From assembly GCF_018492665.1 (NCBI RefSeq), contig NZ_JAFVME010000005.1, positions 186,001 through 250,000 on the forward strand: 64,000 nt of DNA, in the 5' to 3' direction. Position numbers and translations under genes: made by a program. The notes beneath the pieces are model-generated. The model was not told the origin of the DNA. It did no database searches and saw nothing but the letters and a program-made list of their open reading frames with translations. Source of the DNA: Pedobacter sp. B4-66 (GTDB taxonomy: Bacteria > Bacteroidota > Bacteroidia > Sphingobacteriales > Sphingobacteriaceae). Each line of letters starts with the position of its first letter. Positions within the stretch are counted from its first letter, which is position 1. This document shows, piece after piece, positions 16,830-24,637 of the stretch.

Positions 16830-17447
16830 ATGGAATACCTTCAGCATACACCAGTAGCCTCAATAATCTTTGTCTTCACAATTATTACGAGTATATACGC
16901 CTTTAACGACCCAAATTTGTTTGGCAAATTCATGCTACATCCGTATAGTGTGTCGCGTAGATTTAAAGTTTATACACTGATAACAAGCGGATTGATTCAC
17001 GCAGATTGGATGCACTTAATTTTTAACATGATGACTTTCTTTTTCTTTGCTTTTCAACTTGAGGCAATGATAGGGTCATGGCAGTTTGGTGTGGTCTATT
17101 TTATGGGCTTAATCTTAAGTGATATCCCATCAGTAATAAAGCATAAAAACGACATGTGGTATAACAGTTTAGGCGCTTCAGGAGCAATAAGCGCAGTATT
17201 ATTCAGCTACATTCTATTTCAGCCCTTTACTTCCATGATGATATTCCCTCTACCAATTCCAATTTGGGCTATAATATTTGGACCACTATACCTGGTATAT
17301 TGTGTATACGCATCCAGACATTCACGAGATCACATTAACCATGATGCTCACTTTTTTGGGGCCCTTGCCGGCTTAATTGTCACTGTACTAATTGTTCCGG
17401 GAACAATTCCTCATTTCTTAAGCCAGATAATCGCAAAAATCGGCTAG
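16830..17447 (+). CDS. Rhomboid-family intramembrane serine protease
   Basis: 205 residues with six hydrophobic segments. The oxyanion/packing motif HADWMHLIFNMM is at 57-68, nucleophile S117 lies in LGASGAIS, and the catalytic His is near 174 in HDAHFFGALAG. It cleaves transmembrane substrates within the inner membrane; the targets are unknown. It overlaps the convergent next gene by 4 bp, so neither has space for a separate terminator. Confidence 0.9.
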   Translation: MEYLQHTPVASIIFVFTIITSIYAFNDPNLFGKFMLHPYSVSRRFKVYTLITSGLIHADWMHLIFNMMTFFFFAFQLEAMIGSWQFGVVYFMGLILSDIPSVIKHKNDMWYNSLGASGAISAVLFSYILFQPFTSMMIFPLPIPIWAIIFGPLYLVYCVYASRHSRDHINHDAHFFGALAGLIVTVLIVPGTIPHFLSQIIAKIG

Positions 17448-18412
17448 GTAGTAGCCGGTAAACTAGATGGAGTAAAATAACTGATTGGATTTGTTGGGTC
17501 CTTAATGATTTCAAAAAGCGTATGGTCCCATGGTTTCCAGAAATCCTGTAACACCTGAGCATATGTTTTATGCTGCCAGTGATCAAAAAGAGCTTTATTC
17601 AAAGTGCCTCTCAATGGCATTGCGTCAATGTAAATTGACCCTTCAACAGGTAATATCGCATATTCCGGCAGCCTGTTGAACAAATAAGCCGAATAGAAGA
17701 ATCTTGCACAAAGCTCTTCAAACTGCTGTGGTGAAAGTGCTGAATCACCAATTTGATCTAACAACTCCTGATGGTATTTTTTATTTGTCCCATTATCCTG
17801 CAGGCAGGCAATGACACCGAAGTCCTTTAATTTCAAAGAGAAGGTCATTGTGTTGATCTCATCCCTAAAACTAAAAGCCGTGTCCTGCTTTTCCAATGGG
17901 ACAACAATTATTGACCACGGGTTAAAATCTTCAAACACGACATCAGTATAAATACCCTGGATCATTGTATGTAGATTTCCAAACTTATGCATTAACCCTT
18001 GCGACATGTTTACTCCATCAGCACTTAATTGCTGCTGACGAACAGCTGCGTTCATTTCTACATAAATAAGGCTGAACATGAATTTACCAATCCATCTGAA
18101 CAGCTCAACCTCTTCAAGCTTAGAAACTTCTTCATAGCCTTTTGAAAAAGCATTAGAAATCTTCCCCTCTAAAGGCTCAATAAAATTAGTGAGCACCTCA
18201 GTACTGCATGGTACTTTTAAGCTATTGTATGAGCGAATACTTTCATCAAGCAATTTAATCTGCTCCTCTCCGCTAAAGTTGGCCACTTTTAAAAGCCATT
18301 CAGGCAAAATACCGATCTCTGTTATTGGCGCAGAAAATGTATCTCCACTAAGAAAGCAGTTTTTATACTTAAAATCGAAGTTTTTAAACGGTTGATATAT
18401 TGTGCTATTCAT
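17444..18412 (-). CDS. Conserved-looking protein of unknown function
   Basis: 322 residues, no signal peptide or membrane segment. Family not recognised. The N-terminus contains NCFLSGDTFSAPITEIGILPEWLL-type sequence, and the middle is helical with QQFEELCARFFYSAYLF. It is a full-length ORF with normal codon use and a 4-bp convergent overlap with the rhomboid gene. A cytoplasmic location is likely. No function is proposed. Confidence 0.6.
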   Translation of the reverse strand: MNSTIYQPFKNFDFKYKNCFLSGDTFSAPITEIGILPEWLLKVANFSGEEQIKLLDESIRSYNSLKVPCSTEVLTNFIEPLEGKISNAFSKGYEEVSKLEEVELFRWIGKFMFSLIYVEMNAAVRQQQLSADGVNMSQGLMHKFGNLHTMIQGIYTDVVFEDFNPWSIIVVPLEKQDTAFSFRDEINTMTFSLKLKDFGVIACLQDNGTNKKYHQELLDQIGDSALSPQQFEELCARFFYSAYLFNRLPEYAILPVEGSIYIDAMPLRGTLNKALFDHWQHKTYAQVLQDFWKPWDHTLFEIIKDPTNPISYFTPSSLPATT

Positions 18413-18467
18413 ACTAGGCGCAATATTAGGTATATTATTTTTACATTAGCGGCAGCACCCATTTTTT

Positions 18468-18475
18468 TAACTTTG
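18468..18475 (+). promoter_or_regulatory. Putative -7 promoter element
   Basis: TAACTTTG, 25 bp before the epimerase ATG. Confidence 0.4.
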
Positions 18476-18500
18476 ATATTACTTAAAGCTTTTTTAGCTC

Positions 18501-19538
18501 ATGCAGGTAAACGCCAAACCATATCAACTGGAATTAAAACATCCATTTTCTATTGCCAAATTCACCAGAACAAGTACCCCTCTTATGCTGATAAAGCTTA
18601 CCTATGAAGGGGTTGATGGGTATGGCGAAGCATCAATGGTTCCCTACATGGGCGAAAACATAGAAAGTGCCGCAGCTTTTTTAAACAAGATAGATTGGAA
18701 AAGATTCACCTACCCTTTTAATTTCAACGAAGCAATAGCATACCTTGATGAGATTGAAAGCGGCCACCCTGCTATAAAAGCAGCGATAGACATTGCTTTG
18801 AACGACATAAGCGGCAAGATTTTAAACAAGCCATGTTATGAAATTTATGGTGCCAATCCGCTAAAAATGCCTGTAACCTCTTTTACTATAGGCATTGATA
18901 GCCTTGAAGTCATAAAGAAAAAGGTAGCCGATGCCAAAGGATTTAAGGTGCTAAAAATAAAACTCGGCAGAGACAACGACAAAGAACTTATCGATGCGAT
19001 AAGAAGCGTAAGTAATTTGCCTTTATATATTGATGCCAATCAGGGCTGGAAAGACAAAGCTCAGGCTATTGACATGATTTATTGGTTACACGATAAGGGG
19101 GCATTGCTGATAGAACAGCCAATGGATAAAACCAACCTGGATGGAAATGCCTGGCTAACCGGCAGGAGTCCAATTCCTATTATAGCTGACGAAGCAGTGC
19201 AGCGCCTATCGAGTATCAACGCACTAAAAGGTGCATATCATGGCATTAATGTAAAGCTGATGAAAAGTGCGGGCATGTATGAGGCGCACCAAATGATCCT
19301 AAAAGCACGTTCATTTGGAATGAAAATCCTGATTGGTTGTATGAGCGAAACTTCGTGTGCAACACAAGCCGGAATTGCATTAGCTCCTTTGTGTGACTGG
19401 GCAGATTTGGATGGTCCATCATTAACCACAAACAATCCATTTAAATCGCCAGAAATGGTAGATGGCAAATACTTATTAAAATACCTTCCGGGTCTTGGCC
19501 TGGAAGGTATTCCTAATGATCTTTTTACTTGTTCTTAA
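18501..19538 (+). CDS. Dipeptide epimerase (L-Ala-D/L-Glu epimerase type)
   Basis: 345 residues of the enolase superfamily, muconate-lactonizing subgroup. The catalytic lysines are K152/K154 (LKIKLGRD) and K252 (VKLMKS). Mg ligands are D178 (IDANQGW), E205 (LIEQP) and D230 (IADE). A capping domain (about 1-115) precedes the barrel. The enzyme probably epimerises L-Ala-D-Glu during murein peptide recycling, although dipeptide specificity in this family varies. It overlaps the convergent small membrane gene by 14 bp. Confidence 0.85.
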   Translation: MQVNAKPYQLELKHPFSIAKFTRTSTPLMLIKLTYEGVDGYGEASMVPYMGENIESAAAFLNKIDWKRFTYPFNFNEAIAYLDEIESGHPAIKAAIDIALNDISGKILNKPCYEIYGANPLKMPVTSFTIGIDSLEVIKKKVADAKGFKVLKIKLGRDNDKELIDAIRSVSNLPLYIDANQGWKDKAQAIDMIYWLHDKGALLIEQPMDKTNLDGNAWLTGRSPIPIIADEAVQRLSSINALKGAYHGINVKLMKSAGMYEAHQMILKARSFGMKILIGCMSETSCATQAGIALAPLCDWADLDGPSLTTNNPFKSPEMVDGKYLLKYLPGLGLEGIPNDLFTCS

Positions 19539-19713
19539 GCGTACTACGCATCTCTTTTACGAGTTGAAGCTTTTGATATAGAAAGAACCCTGCAGTAACC
19601 ACAAAAAGTGCTACGATTGGGTATTTTCCATTATTAAAAGCCCAAAATATTCCATACCCCGACAAGATAACTCCCAGGTTGTAAAAAACATTTAAAGCTA
19701 CTTTCTTAAACAT
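19525..19713 (-). CDS. Small two-helix membrane protein
   Basis: 62 residues with two hydrophobic helices (about 8-26 and 31-46) and a basic C-terminus (KEMRSTLKNK). It resembles small uncharacterised DUF6358-type proteins found near rhodanese genes in Sphingobacteriaceae; that family name is from memory and tentative. It lies 3 bp downstream of the rhodanese gene, so the two are probably cotranscribed. Confidence 0.55.
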   Translation of the reverse strand: MFKKVALNVFYNLGVILSGYGIFWAFNNGKYPIVALFVVTAGFFLYQKLQLVKEMRSTLKNK

Positions 19714-19716
19714 ACC

Positions 19717-20037
19717 TTAGTAAACTTGCATATCAGGATCAAAAGCTTCCTGCCAAGCCAGAATGCCTCCTTTAAGATTATACAAATTGGTTAAACCAAG
19801 CTGTTGTTCCAACTGCATTACAGCCATAGCGCTTCTTTTACCACTTCTGCACTGCATAATTACCGGTTTATCGGTAGCAATTTTATCCGCTTCAATTAAA
19901 ATACCACCCAAAGGGATATTCTCTCCGTTAAGGTTTGATGTTTCGTATTCAAATGGCTCTCTAACATCGATCAACTGAAAATCTTCTTTATTATCAATCT
20001 TTGCTTTAAGCTCCTCAACTGTTATTTCCTTAATCAT
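19717..20037 (-). CDS. Single-domain rhodanese-like protein
   Basis: 106 residues, one rhodanese domain. The active-site loop is CRSGKRS with C63, and the N-terminal LIDVREPFEY motif is present. It would transfer sulfane sulfur or act as a sulfur carrier in the cytoplasm. First gene of a two-gene unit with the small membrane protein. Confidence 0.88.
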   Translation of the reverse strand: MIKEITVEELKAKIDNKEDFQLIDVREPFEYETSNLNGENIPLGGILIEADKIATDKPVIMQCRSGKRSAMAVMQLEQQLGLTNLYNLKGGILAWQEAFDPDMQVY

Positions 20038-20053
20038 ATCATTTTGATTTTTT

Positions 20054-20061
20054 CAAACTTA
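20054..20061 (-). promoter_or_regulatory. Putative -7 promoter element for the rhodanese gene
   Basis: TAAGTTTG on the minus strand, 16 bp before the rhodanese start. Confidence 0.4.
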
Positions 20062-20182
20062 GATAAAGTTACGCAAGTATCCACAAGAGTAAAAGGAAAC
20101 ATTACAAAAAAGTGAATAATGGCATTTTAGAGTCTTCACTGTAACAACTAGGTATGTCGGGCGTTTAATAGTAAGTCTTTGC

Positions 20183-20190
20183 TAACTTTG
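20183..20190 (+). promoter_or_regulatory. Putative -7 promoter element
   Basis: TAACTTTG, 11 bp before the DUF4407 ATG. Confidence 0.4.
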
Positions 20191-20201
20191 GTCTTAACAT
20201 C

Positions 20202-21287
20202 ATGAATTCAGTATCACGTTTCTTTTGGTTCTGCTCAGGAGTACACATTTCTACACTTGAAAAACACCCTACAGAACATAATAAATACATTGGCATCGGT
20301 GCCACCATCTTCTTTACCGGATTGTTTGCGGCTCTTTCAGGTGGCTATGCTATGTATTTCGTTTTCAAAGGCGATTCTACGGCGCTTCCATTTGCTTTTC
20401 TTTTCGGATTAATATGGGGTCTTGCAATTTTTAACATGGATCGTTACATCGTCTCCAGCATTAATAAAAGTGCTTCTACTAGCAAACAGTTATTACAAGC
20501 AACCCCACGTATCTTACTTGCTATCATGATCGGGATTGTTATCTCTCGTCCGCTTGAATTAAAAATATTCGACAAGGAGATTAAGGAACGCTTAAAGGTT
20601 ACTTATTTAAACAATCAGCGCTCAAAAATTGATACCCTTAATGCGGCTTTTGGCAATAAATACAAAATTGAGCTTGCTAAACTTAAAGATGTGAAAGCTC
20701 AGCGAGATTCTATGGAAAGTAGAATAAAGGTTGACAGACAAAAACTAAATTTCGAAATCTTCGGAAACAAAACAACTGAAACTTCAGGGATTATGGGCTA
20801 TGGCCCATATGCTAAAAGAAAGGAAGCAGAACTGAAGCAACGGGAACAAAACTTAGACACCTTATCAGCAGGGGTACGAAAACTGGAGGATTTTGTAGAT
20901 GGTAGAAAACAGTTTGATGGCTTAATGAGTGAAAAATTATATACCAGCAAACAACTTGATAGTTTAACCAGCATTGCCGGTTTTGCCGACAGGAACTCTG
21001 CCTTAGGTCAGTTAAGCATTAAACCGGATGGTAAAAAAGATGTAAATACTTCACTCGCAGTAACGTTTATTGGCTTGTTATTTATTTTCTTTGAATGCTT
21101 ACCTGTTTTTGTTAAATTGATGAGCAGCAGAGGACCATATGACAGATCTGTAGAAAATATAGAAACTGCCCAGATGTATGAATCTGATAAAGACAAAGAC
21201 TATGAAATAACTGTTATCGATGGCGTTCACGACACACGTGTTTCAACGGAGATAAACAGAAGAAAAAACGCATTGAATTCTAATTAA
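20202..21287 (+). CDS. DUF4407 membrane protein
   Basis: 361 residues. It begins with the family's FFWFCSGVH sequence, then three transmembrane helices (about 28-50, 57-76, 97-118), a long charged coiled-coil stretch (about 125-270), and a fourth helix (about 283-303). Characteristic residues are WGLAIFNMDRYIVSSI. Function is unknown; a structural or sensing role at the envelope is only a guess. An M28 peptidase gene follows after 5 bp. Confidence 0.85.
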   Translation: MNSVSRFFWFCSGVHISTLEKHPTEHNKYIGIGATIFFTGLFAALSGGYAMYFVFKGDSTALPFAFLFGLIWGLAIFNMDRYIVSSINKSASTSKQLLQATPRILLAIMIGIVISRPLELKIFDKEIKERLKVTYLNNQRSKIDTLNAAFGNKYKIELAKLKDVKAQRDSMESRIKVDRQKLNFEIFGNKTTETSGIMGYGPYAKRKEAELKQREQNLDTLSAGVRKLEDFVDGRKQFDGLMSEKLYTSKQLDSLTSIAGFADRNSALGQLSIKPDGKKDVNTSLAVTFIGLLFIFFECLPVFVKLMSSRGPYDRSVENIETAQMYESDKDKDYEITVIDGVHDTRVSTEINRRKNALNSN

Positions 21288-21292
21288 CATAT

Positions 21293-22606
21293 ATGAGAAA
21301 GGCCCTATACTTCTTTTTTGTGCTTCTAATTGCACAACAGGTGAACGCACAAGACATCAATAAAATAATCACAAAAGATTACGTCGACAGACTGATCAAA
21401 ACCCTAAGCAGCGACGATATGCAGGGCAGAGGAACTTTTACTCCCGGTATTGATAAGGCCGCAACTTTTATTGAATCGGAGTTTAAAAACATTGGTTTAA
21501 AGCCTCTTGAAGGACAAACAGGTTATCGTCAATCCTTTTTTAAATATCAACTAAAGCCTGAGGCTACATCCGTTTCAATTGATGGTACCCCTATTGATCC
21601 AACAAACATAATGGTGTTTGGTAACACCTCAGAGAACTTATCTTTTGACAATACAAACAGTGATGGATGGATAAAACTTGACCCATCTAAACCTTTCATG
21701 GATCAGTTCAGACCAATCAGCAGAAGTGGGAAGAAACAGCTGATATTAGTTGATGCAAAATTTGCGGATGCCTTTAATAGAATTAAAGGATATCTCGAGA
21801 AAGGCAGCATATTGGACGAAAAAGATTTAAACGCAAAAGCCACCGCTCTTGTTTTTGTACTCGACAAGGATACAGTTGCGAACAATTTCAAAGTAGAGCT
21901 TAAAAACTCCTTTGCAAAAATGCCTTTGTTCAATGTTGCAGGCATGATTCCTGGTAAATCAAAAGCAAAAGAATTAGTGATATTTTCAGGTCATTATGAT
22001 CATCTAGGCATTATCAAAGCTGATGGACAAGATAGTATTGCAAATGGGGCTGATGATGATGCATCAGGTACAACAGCTATGATCGCTTTGGCAAAGTACT
22101 ACAAGAAATTAAACAACAATGAACGTACTTTAATATTTGTTGCTTTTACAGCAGAAGAGATTGGAGGATTTGGCGCCAGACATTTTTCAGAAAAACTAAA
22201 TCCTGACGATGTTGTAGCCATGTTTAATATAGAAATGATTGGTAAGGAAAGTAAGTTTGGTAAAAATACTGCCTTTATAACCGGTTATGATAAATCGGAT
22301 TTCGGACAGATTTTACAGAAAAACCTTAAAGGAACGGAGTTCACTTTTCATCCGGATCCATATCCACAGCAAAACCTATTCTATAGAAGTGACAATGCAA
22401 CTTTGGCCGCACTTGGCGTTCCGGCTCACACCATTAGTACTGATCAAATAGATATTGATAAGTTTTATCACACTGTAAAAGACGAATACAGCACATTAGA
22501 TTCAGAGAATATACTGGCAACCATACAAGGGATTGCTAAGAGTGCAATAAGTATTGTAAAAGGTATTGATACACCAACAAGAATCCCTAAACTGGAAAAC
22601 AACTAA
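21293..22606 (+). CDS. M28-family zinc aminopeptidase, secreted
   Basis: 437 residues with a signal peptide (ending VNAQ, residue 20). A protease-associated-like insert (about 90-220) precedes the M28 core. Zinc ligands and catalytic residues are H234 (FSGHYDHLG), D254 (NGADDDASG) and E288/E289 (TAEEIGG), with a late His in DKFYHTVKDE. Probably a periplasmic or exported aminopeptidase. Convergent with the GNAT gene, 3 bp apart. Confidence 0.88.
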   Translation: MRKALYFFFVLLIAQQVNAQDINKIITKDYVDRLIKTLSSDDMQGRGTFTPGIDKAATFIESEFKNIGLKPLEGQTGYRQSFFKYQLKPEATSVSIDGTPIDPTNIMVFGNTSENLSFDNTNSDGWIKLDPSKPFMDQFRPISRSGKKQLILVDAKFADAFNRIKGYLEKGSILDEKDLNAKATALVFVLDKDTVANNFKVELKNSFAKMPLFNVAGMIPGKSKAKELVIFSGHYDHLGIIKADGQDSIANGADDDASGTTAMIALAKYYKKLNNNERTLIFVAFTAEEIGGFGARHFSEKLNPDDVVAMFNIEMIGKESKFGKNTAFITGYDKSDFGQILQKNLKGTEFTFHPDPYPQQNLFYRSDNATLAALGVPAHTISTDQIDIDKFYHTVKDEYSTLDSENILATIQGIAKSAISIVKGIDTPTRIPKLENN

Positions 22607-22609
22607 ACT

Positions 22610-23107
22610 TTATAGGATGGTCTTTTCCATCACATAATCGTCCATTACGAAACCGTTACCGATATCAAGGATAACGGTTTCTTTTATTATAAACCCAGCC
22701 TTTTCATAAAAGTCCTTAGCCTTATTATTCTTGTTTACGTTTAACTGAAGTGATTTTGCTCCGGCTCTCTTCACCAAATTAAAAACTTCGTTTATTAATA
22801 GCTTACCAACGCCTTTTCCATGCGTTTGAGGTAAAACATATAACTTATGCAATTTAAAGGAATGATTTTCAGGCTCAAAAACAGAGAAACTAGCAAAGCC
22901 CAAATCCACATCATCTTCCTCAGCAATCAAAAAGGCATATCCTTTTTGTAATTGCGAAAGTAACTCTCCACGATTATACATTTTCTCCAACATATAATCG
23001 ATTTGTTCTGTAGAAAGATACTCAGCGTAAGTAATCCGCCAAGTTCTATCTGCCAAATCTTGAATAGTAGCAATATCCTCTTCCTTAGCTTTCCTTAAAA
23101 TTATCAT
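22610..23107 (-). CDS. GNAT-family N-acetyltransferase
   Basis: 165 residues, single GNAT domain. The acetyl-CoA pyrophosphate loop is QTHGKGVGKLL at 94-104. Strand 5 and the C-terminal FYEKAGF motif are typical. The acceptor is unknown. It lies 19 bp downstream of the TPK-like gene on the same strand. Confidence 0.88.
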   Translation of the reverse strand: MIILRKAKEEDIATIQDLADRTWRITYAEYLSTEQIDYMLEKMYNRGELLSQLQKGYAFLIAEEDDVDLGFASFSVFEPENHSFKLHKLYVLPQTHGKGVGKLLINEVFNLVKRAGAKSLQLNVNKNNKAKDFYEKAGFIIKETVILDIGNGFVMDDYVMEKTIL

Positions 23108-23126
23108 ATACAGGTTTCTTTTTCAA

Positions 23127-23687
23127 TTACAACACTTCACCAATAAACAAATATGGCACATTGAATGTAAACTCAACAAAGCCATCATTTATTACCTCAA
23201 AGTTGTTATTTTCTGTCTGCCTTAAATTACTTGTTTCAAAATAAGACACCACATCAATATTAAAGACACTGCCTTTAGGCTTCCAGACATTAAATCCGGA
23301 TTTAATGGCATACGATTTTTCCGTTTCCGTAAATACTACAATATTTATTGCATCAATATAGCTTCCTAGTTCTCTTAAGTTACTTTCTGAATCAATAATG
23401 TTTACCGCAGGATATTTCTCGGAGATCAAATAATCTAAAACAGCATCTAACTCCTCTGATTTGGCATGAATAACTTTAGTATTTTCCTGAAAATCCTGAT
23501 CACTTGAATTAACCACGACATCCACTTTTAAACCAAGACTAATTACCTTCTCATAAACCGCAGCACTAACTATTAATGTTGGACTCCACTCTAACAGCTG
23601 GCCAAGATACTCTTCATCAAATGCACCTAAATAGTGGATGTATAGTGCTGGTTCTTGTTTCTCGCGAATGATATGATGTGACGACAT
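23127..23687 (-). CDS. Thiamine-pyrophosphokinase-like protein with degenerate active site
   Basis: 186 residues. The N-terminal half (LIVSAAVYEKVISLGLKVDVVV, then NSSDQDF, then a helix starting ELDAVLDYL) follows the order of a TPK catalytic domain: buried strand, GDFDS loop, DxTD helix. The GDFDS acidic loop appears as NSSDQDF, and the usual DQTxTD motif is absent. It may have lost kinase activity or keep only the fold. This assignment rests on pattern recognition. Confidence 0.5.
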   Translation of the reverse strand: MSSHHIIREKQEPALYIHYLGAFDEEYLGQLLEWSPTLIVSAAVYEKVISLGLKVDVVVNSSDQDFQENTKVIHAKSEELDAVLDYLISEKYPAVNIIDSESNLRELGSYIDAINIVVFTETEKSYAIKSGFNVWKPKGSVFNIDVVSYFETSNLRQTENNNFEVINDGFVEFTFNVPYLFIGEVL

Positions 23688-23691
23688 AGGG

Positions 23692-23699
23692 CAAAGATA
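23692..23699 (-). promoter_or_regulatory. Putative -7 promoter element directly before a start codon
   Basis: TATCTTTG on the minus strand, only 4 bp before the TPK-like ATG, implying a leaderless or near-leaderless message. Confidence 0.45.
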
Positions 23700-23725
23700 T
23701 CCTATTATTTTTTCTTATTTAAGTT

Positions 23726-24637
23726 TCAAATCAGAGACATGCTTTTCATCCAGAAAATGCACCGCCCAAACCATTCATCAAAAGATGGGGCCGTTAAAAA
23801 GCCATGCTCACCTTTAGCATAAATATGCAGCTCTCCTGAAACCTTATTTTCTTTAAGGCCCCTATAGAATTCCATGCTATTAGCTACAGGCACAACCTGA
23901 TCAGCATCAGAATGGATTAAAATGGAAGGAGGAGTTTCAGCAGTTACCTGCAACTCATTAGAGTAAAGCTTTATCTTTTCTTCCGTTGGTGAAGGCCCAA
24001 GAAGATTATCTCTTGAGCCAATATGGCCAATCTTATTAGTAAAGGAAATAACAGGATTTATGAGTAACATAAAATCAGGCCTAAGACTAGTCCCTTTCTC
24101 ATTCTCTACAACAGGGTTTTTAAAATGAGTTCCAGCAGTGGCGGCAAGATGCCCCCCTGCAGAAAAGCCTAGAATACCTATTTTATTTGGATCAACGTTC
24201 CATTCTTTGGCATTCTGCCTCACTATTTTAATTGCCTGCTGGGCATCTTGTAGTGGCCCTATAGATTTATCCAACATTGTCTTATCGTTCGGCAATCTGT
24301 ATTTTAATACGAAAGCCGTTACGCCCATTTTAGCAAATGCTCTCGCTGCATCACTGCCTTCTCTTTTTGTAAGTAGAACATGATACCCACCACCAGGACA
24401 AATAATAACGGCAGTTCCATTCGCCAGACCTTTTGGTGGCAAGAAAACGGAAAGAGTAGGAATAGAGACGTTAGAAGTTAAACTATCTACGTCTCCATTA
24501 GCTGTTCTCAGTTCTTCATTAGTTACAGACCTGGAATTTGGTATTTTGTCTGGATATAATGGAATCACCTGTTGAGCCTTACAGTATAGACCCATAAGCA
24601 CCAGTGATAAAAACGCAAAGCTGAATAACTTATTCAA
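23726..24637 (-). CDS. Secreted alpha/beta hydrolase (acetyl-xylan-esterase-like)
   Basis: 303 residues with signal peptide (about 1-21). The oxyanion segment PGGGY is at 81-85, nucleophile S159 lies in GFSAGGHLA, acid D244 or D246 in HSDADQVVP, and H278 in GEHGF. This matches the dienelactone/acetyl-esterase group that deacetylates plant polysaccharides. The start overlaps the 3' end of the large ThuA-fusion gene by 8 bp, so the two are translationally coupled. Confidence 0.85.
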   Translation of the reverse strand: MNKLFSFAFLSLVLMGLYCKAQQVIPLYPDKIPNSRSVTNEELRTANGDVDSLTSNVSIPTLSVFLPPKGLANGTAVIICPGGGYHVLLTKREGSDAARAFAKMGVTAFVLKYRLPNDKTMLDKSIGPLQDAQQAIKIVRQNAKEWNVDPNKIGILGFSAGGHLAATAGTHFKNPVVENEKGTSLRPDFMLLINPVISFTNKIGHIGSRDNLLGPSPTEEKIKLYSNELQVTAETPPSILIHSDADQVVPVANSMEFYRGLKENKVSGELHIYAKGEHGFLTAPSFDEWFGRCIFWMKSMSLI

